DNA of 64,000 nucleotides. Origin: Schistosoma haematobium. Its lineage: Eukaryota; Platyhelminthes; Trematoda; Strigeidida; Schistosomatidae. This document shows positions 1-12,400 of this stretch, piece after piece; position 1 is the stretch's first letter, and each line of letters opens with the position of its first letter. Made by a program: the position numbers and the translations under genes. Location of the stretch: positions 23,329,116 to 23,393,115 of the forward strand of contig NC_067196.1 in the NCBI RefSeq assembly GCF_000699445.3. The letters run 5' to 3'. The notes under the pieces are model-generated. The model worked only from the letters and a program-made list of their open reading frames with translations, did not search any database and was not told where the DNA came from.

Positions 1-384
1 ATTTCGATCGTCCTAAATAAATTGATTGGCTCTGAAAACCATTGTATATCATAACTTAATCAGATGTGGTTTATTAAATACAACGTACTATGGATCTGAC
101 TAATTTATAAGGAACTTTGGTAATTAGTTTTAACAATCTGAAAGTTGTTCCACTTTTCTTTCGGTTTATTATCATAAAGAATCACATTTATCCTCAACAT
201 TCAGTTTAGTGATAAACAATGTCACTATGAAAAAGTACTGATGTCCTAAGTGTTTTGATATTAACACCGATCATGGTCAGTCATTTAGTTTGTAGTACTG
301 TTATATGTTTTTCTTAAAAATTATGTATTTCACATCAAGGACTAACTTTACTTAGACAAACACTAAAAATCAGAAATTAATTTG
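1..384. other. Intergenic, nothing recognised
   Basis: AT-rich sequence with no open frame of note and no repeat that I recognise. Confidence 0.5.
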
Positions 385-472
385 AGTAGCTGTTTATTCC
401 TAGTATGAGATGCTTCAGTAGTGTGCATCAACGAACTAACCACATATCGAATCTAGGACCATCAAATTTCTC
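385..472 (-). repeat. Decayed hammerhead SINE (Sm-alpha-like) fragment
   Basis: Read on the minus strand, a B-box-like stretch (complement of about 448-460) is followed by a decayed hammerhead core in which the CTGA-type box, a helix II pair around CATACTAGG and a GAAAC-type box (now GAATAAACAG) can still be aligned with the better copies at 2.7, 4.4 and 17.1 kb. The catalytic bases are mutated, so self-cleavage is not expected. Confidence 0.55.
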
Positions 473-479
473 TAACATA

Positions 480-1045
480 ATTCAACTATCAAACCACTGG
501 GTTGCTATCTTATGATTTACTTTCTAACTTTATTCAATTCACAATAATGTGTAGTCATAAAATATTGTCATCGGTGGTATTTATCTTACTTTCGATATGG
601 TTGAAATAATTTTTCATGGCTTCTTATTATAAATCCGAGAATTACCTCTTTATATTGGTTACTAGTGAGCACATATGATGATATTGAACAGTTTCTGGAA
701 TCATCTATACGAGATTTTTTATGTTTGTTGTTTGAGATAAAATGGTTATAAATGAGTCGATAAACAACAAACCGATTACATCACTATTAGTTTTATTTAG
801 TACAGCTTACAAAACCTAGTGACATAAGTAAACAAAGCAAAAAAGAATTAAAAACTCATGCTCTATTTCATTTCAACTGACAGAACATGTATAGAGCCGT
901 AGTGTAAATAAGTCAATACCGAGCATTTAATCTTTAGAACCATTTTATTTATTCAATAATGAAGTATTTCCTACAGTAAAAACATGTGATTAAAATTATT
1001 TTCAGCATGGAGTTATGAAAATTGTTAAGCTTTTGATTGAGATCA
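480..1045. other. Intergenic, nothing recognised
   Basis: AT-rich, no coding signal and no recognisable repeat. Confidence 0.45.
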
Positions 1046-1049
1046 TGAG

Positions 1050-1350
1050 TGGATTAACCTGGAGTTCTAGTAAGAAGCCACGACCAGCGGAGTTCATTCC
1101 GTATCGGGTAGAAACAGGTATCTACCTCAGATAATGGATGAATGGTTGAGCAGCCATTCATGGATTTATGGAAGTTAGACATGAACCCCGTCGGATGCCG
1201 GCTCAGTGGTCTAGAGGTTAGCGTTCTCATGAGTGACCGAGGGTTCTGGGGTTGTGGATGAGCATTGCTGATTCCCATATTACGGCAAAACTGCCGTTCA
1301 GTACTTCCGGGTTTTCAGTGGTGGTCTAACATTAATCGACTCATAATGTT
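1050..1350 (+). repeat. Hammerhead SINE (Sm-alpha-like), old copy
   Basis: The order matches the other copies: a leader segment with ACAGGTATCTACCTCAG (about 1113-1129, shared with the 4.26-kb copy), an A-box-like GCTCAGTGGTCTAGAGGTTA (1200-1219), a degraded B box, then a degraded ribozyme at about 1255-1310 (CTGATTCCCATATTACGGC before an AAAC box). Outer ends near 1045 and 1345 are imperfect inverted repeats (ATGAGTNGATTAA). The ribozyme core is mutated. Confidence 0.7.
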
Positions 1351-2139
1351 ATTAAAATTATTTTGACCGGTGAGCTTTAAAGCATCATAATAGTTCCAAC
1401 TTTGATTGACGTCTCTGTTAACCGATCACTGTTAAACATTTTCAATCATTTTAAATTTTAAGACTAAACCTATGGGTATTTGATTGAAGTTGATAGTGCT
1501 GACTGATTTCTTTATAGACCAAAGGCTGCGTATACACTCTTTTGTGTTACATAGTATGTTAGTAAATGTAGAATTTAGCTTACCGTTTGGTATACAATCA
1601 TCCACACAATTACAAAGTATACTAGTATAAAGTCTGGTTGTTTTTTTATTCGAACTAAAAATCTTACTTGCCATTATTTATAAGAATGTGTATCTTCTCG
1701 TTTTAAACATTTAAGTTTGAATTAAGTCATACTTTGTTGACAAATAAACTATTTGAATGGATACTTTAATACTTGAAGCCTTATAGGTAATTGATTGAAG
1801 CTAGGTATGAGCAACATCGATAAGATCTAGGTAAATCCAGATGACAAGTTCTAAACAAGACGAAATGTTCCACCTGTATTCCATTATTACCCATATTTCA
1901 AGTTGTAAATCCATGTAATTTCAAGGCACTTTTTAGAAGAACTCATATAAAATTTAAAACTGGTTATTTCTAGTCTTGAATAATATCAATAGGAAAATAT
2001 AAACTCTTACAACCATTAACAATTTTCATACCCCTATATAACCTTGTGACTATTATGACTCGGCAACCAAATGAATAAACCTCCAGAATATAAAGTGCAC
2101 AGTGCTAGATTCTAGTCACAGTGTAGACAAGAACGCTGA
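1351..2139. other. Intergenic, nothing recognised
   Basis: AT-rich sequence. An 80-codon open frame on the minus strand here resembles no family I know and is probably chance. Confidence 0.4.
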
Positions 2140-2291
2140 AAAGCGAGCACTTCCAGCTGAATTTTGATGGAGTTGTGCTGATGATATCGTTCAGAAGAAC
2201 GAAAAGAGCTCTACGACCAAACCATCCAACTCAAAGAACAAAACTCCATCAAAATTATCCACCTGAACTACAAATCTTCTCTACCATCTCC
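2140..2291 (+). mobile_element. 3'-terminal fragment of a Penelope-like element
   Basis: About 125-150 bp aligns with the 3' end of the Penelope-like copies at 41.45-42.86 kb. It shares GTGCTGATGAT, TCGTTCAGAAGAACGA, the run through ACCAAACCATCCA, and the closing CTACAAATCTTCTC. It is a severe 5' truncation that keeps only the end of the ORF and the 3' tail. Several substitutions mark it as older than the 42-kb pair. Confidence 0.75.
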
Positions 2292-2612
2292 CATCCAGCT
2301 GAAGAGTTTTTATTTAGAACAAAATGTGATCACTGATTTCGATTGTTAATTAAAATTCAAATATAATATTGTTTTCAGTCAGATCCTTAACATAATTCTA
2401 AATTATTAGAATCTTTTACATTTGAAAATCTAACATCTACCATTTATTTTACAATCAATTTGTTAACATGATATCTTTCAGTTGTTTGATGGTACGAATT
2501 TGTTAAATCAATACTTTACGCTTAATATCCTGAAATTAATAGTGTCTCTAGTATTAAACCAATAATAATAATGACAATAAGCTGAAGGGGTTTGTGGAGA
2601 TTTTAGAAATTC
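2292..2612. other. Intergenic, nothing recognised
   Basis: AT-rich spacer between a Penelope fragment and a SINE, with no gene or repeat seen. Confidence 0.4.
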
Positions 2613-2844
2613 CACAGATTGAAATCATGAGTCAATTGAAGCTGGACCATTGGATGCCGGCTCAGTGGTCTCGTTGGTTAAGTGCCTGGCGCGAGACTGA
2701 TAGGTCCTGGGTTCAAATCTCGCGGGGTGCGGGATCGTGGATGCGCACTGATAAGGAGTCCCATACTAGAACGAAACGGCCGTCCAGTGCTTCCAGGTTT
2801 TCCATGGTGGTTTAGCTTCAATTGACTCATGATTTCAATCTGTG
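2613..2844 (+). repeat. Hammerhead SINE (Sm-alpha-like) inside a perfect 31-bp inverted repeat
   Basis: The tRNA-like promoter is clear: an A-box region GGCTCAGTGGTCTCG near 2659 and a B box GGGTTCAAATCT near 2709. The ribozyme follows at about 2735-2795. Its second box (ACGAAAC) is intact, but the first carries an extra AAG between CTGAT and GAGTCCC, so it is probably inactive. The copy is enclosed by a perfect 31-bp inverted repeat (2613-2643 and 2814-2844). Promoter and ribozyme architecture identify the schistosome Sm-alpha type of element. Confidence 0.85.
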
Positions 2845-3506
2845 AAATAAGTTGATTATAATTAAAAATGTATATATCCTCTCTTATTTTGTTTCTAACT
2901 GTACTATCTTCAAATATTTTAATAAAATCTATTAAATTCTGGTAATGTCCAACTAAACAATTAAAGTAAAATTCTATCTTATATGTGAAAATTACATTTG
3001 TAATAATCTCAGCGATTGAAATTTACAATAATTCCAACGTTTCGTCCAGCTAACTTGTCTGGACTTCTTCAGGGTAATAATCAAAATCAAAATCACATAT
3101 AATGACTTCTCTTTTTACTAGGCTCCCAACTTCTGTCAAACTATTCGTTGTAATCTTGACGAATATTCGTATAAAATTCTATTTATTTATATTTTATGAT
3201 TTTATTGGTTCAACATTTATTGTATGTTAGAAAATTTCCCTTTCCCTCTCCTCCCTCTCCCCTCTCTTTCTCTCTCTCTCTTTTAATTTGTCCATCTCTT
3301 TTCAAGTTCATTTTCATTTCATTTTAATGATACACATAATTAAAATTTAAAAAAATTTTCTAGCTTAATTTAATAAATTACACTGAAATTTCCATACATA
3401 ATGTAAGTTGATAAACCTTTTTTTCCTTTTCTCTTTATAGAATTCTAATAATATGCCAAGATTTTATACAACTCAATTCATGATAAGATAGTATTTCAAT
3501 TTAGAT
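2845..3506. other. Intergenic with a hammerhead-like motif
   Basis: AT-rich. It includes a polypyrimidine run (3238-3286, C/T only) and, at 3033-3072 on the minus strand, a hammerhead-like motif described separately. No coding signal. Confidence 0.4.
3033..3072 (-). ncRNA. Hammerhead-ribozyme-like motif
   Basis: On the minus strand, CTGAAGA fits the CUGANGA core. It is followed by one extra A, then a 6-bp helix (GTCCAG pairing with CTGGAC across a loop), then GAAAC. Similar motifs are known at the ends of Penelope-like retroelements. Helices I and III are not obvious here, so this may be a decayed ribozyme or a chance resemblance. Confidence 0.45.
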
Positions 3507-3711
3507 TAGATGGTGGTTGGGGTTAGTCGACAGGAAACCCTAGACCCGGGTTTCGTGCTACTTGGCACTCGTCAACAAGGTGTACCTGTAATCTTGAGGG
3601 AACTAGTGCTCCCTGGCAGATTCGATCTCGTGTCACCCAGCTTCACAGACAGAGACGTTACCACTGAGCTATCCGACCCGCGACCAACCTCCTGTAGGAC
3701 TGAGATGTAAT
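3507..3711 (-). repeat. Hammerhead SINE, second subfamily
   Basis: On the minus strand the element has a tRNA-like A box (TAGCTCAGTGGTAACGTCTC), a B box (GAGATCGAATCTGCC) and a hammerhead with helix II GTGC/GCAC and an intact GAAAC box. The first core box reads TTGACGAG, where C3 of CUGANGA appears as T. It differs from the GTCC/GGAC helix II type elsewhere in the window, so at least two ribozyme subfamilies are present. Upstream of it on the same strand lies the inverted-repeat/(AT)n segment 3712-3940. Confidence 0.8.
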
Positions 3712-3762
3712 CACAATTGATTGATCACTGGGTGGCGATCAATGTCACGCGTGTCTAGTCCT

Positions 3763-3811
<49 letters not shown>

Positions 3812-3940
3812 GTGCCCGCAATGTCGAGTCACCTAGACTGGTGGCCACATTGCAGCATGATCGATAGCATTCGACCTGCACTAATAATAAGAACTAGATA
3901 CGCATGACATTGATCACCACCCAGTGATCAATCAATTGTG
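3712..3940. repeat. 57-bp inverted repeat enclosing an (AT)n tract
   Basis: Left arm 3712-3768 and right arm 3884-3940 are inverted copies with four mismatches. The loop contains an (AT)n run (about 3766-3807) and a unique stretch of about 75 bp. A decayed relative of the arm lies just upstream of the SINE at 7.1-7.26 kb (CACTAAGTGATCGATGATCAAT), so the arm is probably a SINE-associated 5' segment present here twice, head to head. Confidence 0.8.
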
Positions 3941-4254
3941 AGTATTTCAATTTGGTTTGTTTTTCCTTTAAATTTCAAGAGGGTTTTTTTAAAAGTTTGT
4001 CTGCGTTTTGAAAAATTTCTTATATGGCCTTATTATATTTGCAATGGCCCGACAATTCACATCCACAAGAAATTTGGCATCTTTGACATGATATTAGTCT
4101 TCAATAATTTTTGTTTTATAAGGTATTGTCTTTTCTCATTTGAAATTAAATAGTGTTTTTTCGTATTCATCTCTGGCATGTATGGATTATGAAAAAATCT
4201 AGAAAACGCTGTGGTTATTTTTAAAAAAAACACACAAAACATTTTTGAAAAAAC
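3941..4254. other. Intergenic, nothing recognised
   Basis: AT-rich spacer. The open frames on either strand look like chance. Confidence 0.4.
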
Positions 4255-4520
4255 TTGGTTATGCCGTTCCGAGTAGAGACAGGTATCTACCTCAGTACAA
4301 TGGTAGATGGTCGCGCAACTTCGTGGATTAATTGAGGTTAGACATCAACACCGTTGGATGACGACTCAGTGTTTCAGTAGGTTAAGGACTTGGGTTCAAG
4401 TCCCGCGAGCGGGATCGTGGATGCGCACTTCTGACGAGTCCCACAATAGGGCGAAACAGCCATCCAGTGCTTTCAGGTTTTCAATGGCGGTCTAACATTA
4501 ATCGGCTCAAGATCTCAATT
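4255..4520 (+). repeat. Hammerhead SINE (Sm-alpha-like) with intact-looking ribozyme core
   Basis: The leader ACAGGTATCTACCTCAG (4279-4295) is shared with the 1.1-kb copy. An A-box-like segment (near 4366) and a B box (GGGTTCAAGTCCC near 4394) precede a hammerhead at about 4419-4472: CTGACGAG, then helix II GTCCC...GGGC, then GAAAC, flanked by GGATGCGC and CATCCAGTGC. All conserved core positions of CUGANGA and GAAA are present, so this is one of two copies that could still self-cleave. Confidence 0.85.
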
Positions 4521-6448
4521 CATAACTTAATAATCTCCATAACCCTATACTGATATTTTAAAAACCCCGTTGAAATGTTAAAAAAAACGAGTTGAAATGC
4601 TATATTTAATTATAAATTAATATTAATTAAACTTGTAAACATTGCTGTACAGTACAAAATAAGTGGAGTATTTTTTTAGAACTAAAATAGTATTTTCTGG
4701 TAATGTAACCTTAAAGCTCTTAATTGGCTAAACTTAAAACATTCAAATGATGTATGAAATACTTTACTATTGAATTATTATATTAGTATTGAATTGTTTA
4801 TGTGTTGCAATATAAGCCAGTACACAAAGTCAAGTAATTTGTTGTATAGTTTAATCAAGTTATTTCATTGTGTAATATAGTGAATTGAATGGAAGTTAAA
4901 ATTGGTTAGTATTTACAATTGAGTAATTTGACTTAAAATGGTCCGGAATGTATTGAAACTCTTTGAGATTTACGGTTTCATTAGACAGTGATAAATTAGA
5001 ATGGATATATTGTTAAACGACCTTTGAACTTCAAGTGGTTATTTAATTGATGTCAGTCTAAGAAATAAACTTGATTTCAAGTTATATTCAGTTATATTTT
5101 TTCTCTTCTCTTTTTTAAATATCAAATTGTTCTCTATTTTTCTATAATCACACCTAAATCAAGAGTTTCAATTTATACTGCGAAAATAACATTAAAAATA
5201 ATAAACTCAGTCGCCATGTATATGAGTATCAGCCACACTATATGTGAGAACTCTAATAATCTTAACTGGTTACCTAAACCAAAATAGGTTGGATGGTTTA
5301 GAGCCTGGAACTCAGTAGCTGAAAGTTGAATGCTGTCACTACTAGACTAGCGCTTCACGAAATAACCCAACAAGCAGGTAGTATTATTATTCCACATACT
5401 GGTTAGATTGTCATATACAGGTTCTTGACCAGAATCTACTCATATCATTCCAACAGCCTATTGAGAAAATGTAGTATTTAAGAGATAAAACATAAAATAG
5501 TTTTACTAGATGATTGTACTCATCACTTATTCGTTCCTATAGATAATTACAACCAAGACATTTATTGGTACTAATATCTGAAGTAAGCACTGAGGAAGGA
5601 CAATGAAAGCTCCATAACTAAACCTAATAGGTCAAATGACTCAATACTATCCAAATCAAATATAAACATGAATACGTCAAAAAATAAACTAAAGTAAAAT
5701 CCAAACTGTACAAGAATATTAATTAATGAAGTACATTAATAAAACCGAGTAAAATGTCGACACTCATCGAGATGTTTTCATTTGAGAATTTAAAATTCAG
5801 TAATCTGACTTCTAAAAGTAGAAAGTTACAATAATGATTAACATATTCAAGATATTTCAATCCTATCCGGGTTAGTATGAATAACTAATGTTTCGTACGT
5901 AAATATTTGAGTTTTCTCGCTGTTAATATTAAGGACTACACTTGGTTAGTCCCTCTTGACCTGAGGGGATTGTTTTGATATGTACATTTAATCACAAGTA
6001 TTTTAGTAAAGTTGGATAATATCTAGCCATCGAATTCAGGACTCATGTTTCATCCTGTTTAGAATTTGTTAGATGGGTAAGGATAAACTCTCTATCTTAG
6101 TGAATGAAATATTAACATTTGAAGTATTTATTTCTTTTTCAAAAATTAATCGACCTCTGCTGATTTACACTGTTGGTAATAGATAAGGTAATGTAGTCCA
6201 ATTAGCAATGAGTTAGTATAATCTATTTTCTAAAGACATACTTCATATATTTTTTTATCAGTGCACGTTATCACCTAAAATACAAGTGGAACTCATCTAT
6301 TTTTTTAAATATAGTAAGCATTGAGCATACATACTCAATGTCTTTGAACAACGTTAATTTAAAAGTCTTTGAATTGTCTGAGATTCTTATTGAAACAATT
6401 CTATTTCAAAAAAAATACGATATTCAACAAATTTTGATTTTTCTTCAG
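4521..6448. other. Intergenic region upstream of the RGS gene
   Basis: About 1.9 kb of AT-rich sequence. No coding exon, tRNA or recognised repeat was found. The RGS promoter or upstream untranslated exons may lie here or further left, but no core promoter can be assigned with confidence. Confidence 0.4.
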
Positions 6449-6468
6449 AAACAACTACTTCCATCAAA

Positions 6469-9400
6469 ATGTCTGGAATGGAATCATTAGATTTACAATA
6501 TCGTAGTTTACAAACACATAAAATGGAACAAATTATTGGTCAAATGAATTCGAAAAAAACTGGAATAACTCATGAGTATATTGGTTCTTTATTTTATTTT
6601 ATTTTAAAATTTATTTCTGCTTAGATTTCAACCAGATCCATATTTACATTATGCTTTTCAAGGTGGTACAATTGTTAGTTGGCTTCAAGAAAATATTCCA
6701 ACAGATAATGAACAAGAAGCATTGCATATGACTGAACTATTTTTATTTTATGGATATATATTTCGTATCACTGATTCATCACAACCATACTTTAAGTTGA
6801 ATAAAACTTACTGGTATCGATTTCAGGTTGGTTAAATTGACTACATATATATGTATATTACACAAATCAGTTAGCGATCTAGTACAAATCTTAGTCAAGT
6901 GATCAACATTAAGTTCAGATTAAAAAACAAAATTCTATGTTTATGTTATTTTGTCAGTGCCATTCAAAATAGTTTGTGTCCCATCTTGAATTTGATTTTA
7001 CCCCTACGAAAATTGAGGGTTGTTGTTTTAGGCACTGAAACAACCCAATCTAATAACATACTTTCATAAGTCATAAAATACCCGCTAAAATACATTAGTT
7101 AACACTAAGTGATCGATGATCAATAACCAATGTCGTTCGATCTGATTCTTAGTGGTGGTACAGTCCCATGAATCAAGTTGTAATACTGTAGATATGCTTT
7201 GTTGATGAGTGCCAGTGAGCACCAAATCTAGGTTTTCGGCATCCTACTGACTCTCTCTATGCTCGTGACATCTGATCTAGTCCAATTAGAAGTCGAGTCA
7301 ATTAAACTCGTGTAACATTATTGATAGGATTTATTCATCAGTAAAGGCTACATGGCAAAACATTTGTTAGTACTAAGTGGGTAATTAGTGTAAGTAATCC
7401 ACTTCTACAAGAAGTCAGGTGATGGCTTAAATAGCTAAGTAGCAATGGGATGACCCGAAATCCAAATCCCTGAAAATATCAATTCCATCAAGAATAAAAT
7501 CAGACCGTACTGATGACTTTTTTTAAGCAACACGAAGCAGTTTCAGATCTTCTAGAAGATTTATTCTAACGAACTAAGAAATGTTATTTAGAATTTTAAT
7601 AGATTTCAACCTCAGATTCACAGAGACGTGCTAAAATCATCTTGCTTACTCACTTAAGCAAGTAAGATGATCACCTTGCTTACTAGTTAACTTTGATATT
7701 TCATAAGAATGTGATAATGATGATGATCTAACCATTGATGATGTCTTTACCGGCAGAAATTTGTGTCTAAGACATTAGCCATTCAAAAATTAAACTTCAA
7801 AATAATACAAATTCTAACTGACAGTTTAAATTGAGCATAAAGAAGTTGCGAAATCTGGATGAAACAACTTTCAGTCCATTTACAAATGCTTTTGTCCATT
7901 TTATGTGAGTAACGTTAATCTAACATAGAAAAGAAATGAAAGCCAGATGATTATTACCTGATAATTTCACCTTTATTCCCTTTCCCAATCTCTCTTTCTC
8001 CATAGTCTCCATTTTACTGGTTATCCAAAATATCTAAAGTAGATGATATAGATTACTCAATATATTTGATGAAAAAAAATTTGAGAAAAGGTGGCTTCCA
8101 AACTACTGACCCTGAAAATCACATATTTACCGAATTATCTAAATCATTAAATCATAAATGGAAAATAATTGAATTACAAGCAGCTGAACAATTGCGTTTA
8201 GAACGAAAACGTGATGAAGTTGATCGAAACATACTAAGGTTACAGGTAATTACTAAGTTTACATAGATTTCTAACAGATTGTGTTTATAATTAGGGTGAG
8301 GATTTCAATTCAAACTTAATTTATAAGTAGATACTAGTTTTCTTTATTATGAAAAACCATTGAAAACCAATAAACATTAGATAGCTGTTTCGCTTGATTC
8401 TGCGACTCATCATTCATCGATTGAAGTTAAAAACATATACCGATGGACACCAATTCAGTCATCTAAAGATAACGCACTCGCTATAAAATATGAATGTCTT
8501 GAGTTCATTTGGGATTGAAATGACTGGTACATACTTACGAATAGTTCAAAGTTTGAAACATAACAAATATCCAGTGTTCACTGTCTTTCAGTAATGGACT
8601 AGCTAGAAACAATTGATAATGCACAACATTTTCAACAGGTTTTATTGATTGTACTGAGCACTTCATTAATTTACGTAAAATATGCGTATAAGTTTTTCAG
8701 ATGTCATACAAAAGATAACATTATCTCGGTACTTAAAAAACAAACTTTTAATCTATAAAACAACTTTTACAGTCTATTTTGTAGAAACATATATTGGAGT
8801 ACTTGTTAAATATAAACCAGTAACATTTATCCTGAATTCATTCAGCAAGGTAACCTCTCACTCAAAAGATCTTCCTACTATGTGATAACATTGGAAATAG
8901 CTAACTTCATATACTTTCTGAGGACAACATTTTTTCACTGCACTTGCAACGTCCAATTCGAATTTAGGTTAGGGATCAACGAAGTCACTAGCTGGCCCAC
9001 TTTTAAGTGATTATTTCATTGCTAATCTTGAAAAGATTATAATTAGACCAACAATTAATAGTTCTTACCAATACAAGGGATATTTATGACAAAAATATAT
9101 ATTTTAATGACTTCCTTGAGAAGTTCGGTAGCTATTATCAATCAACAAAGTTTGCAATCGAATCAGAGCTGGATTCGGAGTTCCACATCTGAAATATTTT
9201 GTAAAAAAATACCCGATATTTTTCTCTGCAAAGATTGATGTATAGAAAGCCGATCTGTAATTTTTCAAAGTTGAGTCATAATGAACGTAAACAGAAACCT
9301 GATCCACTCTCTATGCGCAAGGGATAGATGTGTCTGTACCGATTATACAACTGACATCAAACTCGGTAAACTATCACAGATATTGATCAACAGTGGTTAT

Positions 9401-12400
9401 CTACATAGATTTTTTATGAAACATTTGAAATCGTACATGGAGGACAGTTGACAAAGTCGTTCAAAGTGAAGACCGGTGTTAGGCAAGGTTGCTTACCCTC
9501 ACCCTTTCTCTTTCTCCTGGTGATCGACTGGATCATGAAGACGTCAACATCTGAAGGGAAGCGCGGGATACAATGGACGTCTAAGATGCAGTTGGATGAT
9601 CTAGACTTCGCAGACGATCTGGCCCTTCTATCCCAAACGCAACAACAGATGCAGGAGACGACAAACAGTGTGGCAGCAGCCTCAGCAGCAATAGGTCTCA
9701 ATATACACAAGGGGAAAAGCAGGATTCTCCGATACAACACAGAATGCACCAATCCAATCACAATTGACGGAGAAGATTTGGAAGATGTAAAAACCTTTAC
9801 GTATTTGGGCAGCATCATTGATGAACAGGGTGGATCTGATGCAGATGTGAAGGCGCGGATCGGCAAAGCAAGAGCAGCATATTTACAACTGAAGAACATC
9901 TGGAACTCAAAGCAACTGTCAACCAACACCAAGGTCAGAATTTTCAATACAATAGCCAAGACAGTTCTACTGTATGGGGCAGAAACCTGGAGAACTACGA
10001 AAGCCATCATCCAGAAAATACAGGTGTTTATTAACAATTGTCTACGCAAAATACTTCAGATCCATTGGCCGGACACTATTAGCAACAACGTACTGTGGGA
10101 GAGAACAAACCAGATCCCAGCGGAGGAAGAAATCAGGAAGAAGCGCTGGAAGTGGATTGGACACACATTGAGGAAAGCACCCAACTGCGTCACAAGACAA
10201 GCCCTCACATGGAATCCTCAAGGCCAAAGGAAAAGAGGAAGACCAAAGAACACATTACGCCGAGAAATGGAGATAGACATGAGAAAAATGAACAAGAATT
10301 GGATGGAATTAGAAAAGAAGGCCCAGGACAGAGTGGGTTAGAGAATGCTGGTCTGCGACCTATGCTCCATTGGGAGTAACAGGCGTAAGTAAGTAAGTAA
10401 GAAGACCCACCTTATAAACATCTAGTTTAAAGATGTTGAGGCAGAAATTTGAGATGTCCAAGAAAAGTGTTTTATTGTGATGAACTTATTGTTGTGTCAT
10501 CTAATGAGCCTTCGGTTCATAGTTGCGTGGAGGACAAGCTCCTAATTTGTATCAAATCATTGTGAATCCATCAGTTTACTTTCCCATATAGAGAAGGCTA
10601 TAATGGCTGCACAAAGTGAGCCATTTCAAAGCTCATTTCCGAATATTGCCTTGCTTGGCTATCTGAAAGACTACAAACGTCAGTCAAAAACTCAACCCTA
10701 AAGCACCTGGTCACCTAGCTTCACCGAAATCTTTCATAGGCTTAAAATTATTCGTTAAAAAAGGATTAAAAGTTAAAACCTTACGTGCACTAGAGGTTCT
10801 CGATATCCACCACTTCAAATCCAACCTTTATGAGCAAAGACAATACATCCAATCCCTCATCCTACCGTGGTCTTAACTTTCCTTTTTAACTTTCATAACT
10901 AATCGTTTTCTTCCACTCATTTATTTTCTTCGCCAAACTGTCTTTAATCTTCTCCAAATTTTCAGTAGTCTAAATAGAACAGAATCTACTATTTACATGT
11001 GTGTATATCCTAAGCAGAGAATTTTCTTAAATTATACTCATTTTGGGATTCAGTCATATCTAATCTATAAATACTACCCTGAAGTAATTTATGTTCACAC
11101 TGAATGAGAGCTCTGTTATATAAGTCCTATTCATATAAAGTCTACCAATTCTTATATCGCTCAATGTTATTGGGCTTAAGTAAAACCACAAACAAATGAG
11201 ATTCGCATTTTCCGAAAGAATCATATGCTCTAACAAAATTCGGGAATCGTCACAGGTGAGTATAGAAAATTGGACTAAGGTTACGACTTTGAAAGTGGAA
11301 TAGTCGAATCCTTCAAATAATCTGAAAAGCTTTGAAATGTCAAACAAACGTCTCAGTCACTACAACTTCTCATACCTTACATTTTTGCTGTAGTTGAACA
11401 TGATTTTCTCTTTTGAATAGTTGATATTAACATATGCTAACTTTCCGTTCTGTTTAAATAGATATTATATATTTATTTATGTAGATCATTTGTTCTTCTG
11501 GTCAGTCTTCTTTGACAACTCTCTAAAAAATATATTCTAGGCATCATTTAACACGTCCTTCGAAACTAGGGAAAAATAAATAAAAGAAAGGATATGTTTT
11601 ATACGAGTATCGTTTCTATTTTTAAACAATGCTAAAAGTACTCATCCACATTACCAAGAAATTATTTTGTTCATCATATAATAATAAATCCCTTTAAACT
11701 CAAACAATAAATTTGAATGTGAGAATTAATCAATTATTATAATTAATGTACTATAAATAATAATGGGATTTTAATGTTACGGTTTACACCAGAGGCTGGA
11801 TTTAGTTAGACAACCATTTAAAACTAGGATAGATTGGATGTACGCTTCGTCCAAATATGGAACGCCTCAGCAGTGGCTTCAGTCAGGCGCTCATCACGAA
11901 ACCCCAAGATCCTGGGTTCCATTCTCAGTGTGATTCTTGATTTGCAATGAAGGTGAAGAATCCCATGTATCAACAAAGTAACTTCTCAGGACTTTCTGTT
12001 TTCTAATTTTCGTCGGACTATAGTCAGAAATTCAGCATTCTATACAACGCTATCTATATATTAGGGACTTCAACAATTGTCTGAATCGGTTAACTCTTCC
12101 CAATTTGGGTTGTATTCATCAGAGATCGATCTAAGTTAGGGCTTCATCAAAAATCAGAGAGCACTTGACAGTTGTTTCTTCCAAGTGTGGGATTCATCGG
12201 CAATACCTATTCATACTCACGTCAGACTTCTCTTTTCCCTTCTTTGTTTACCTAATTTCTTTTTTCCTTTTTTAAAAGGAAGAAGCATTTTGGAAAGTAT
12301 ATCGCCCAATGGGAAAAGTAAAATATAGATTAACTGATGCGTTGCCAAGAAATTTTACATTGAAACAAATTCAAGTACGTAGAGAGCAAATGAGAAATAA

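Noticed and set aside
3507..3711. Functional tRNA gene on the minus strand
   Set aside because: A and B boxes are present, but no acceptor stem or anticodon arm folds; it is the promoter part of the SINE.
7631..7680. Imperfect palindrome with repeated TTGCTTACT/AAGCAAGTAAG
   Set aside because: Only a short stem with several mismatches; common in AT-rich DNA and lacking neighbouring signals.
9414..10049. 211-codon minus-strand frame
   Set aside because: Exact antisense shadow of the SR2-like reverse transcriptase frame.
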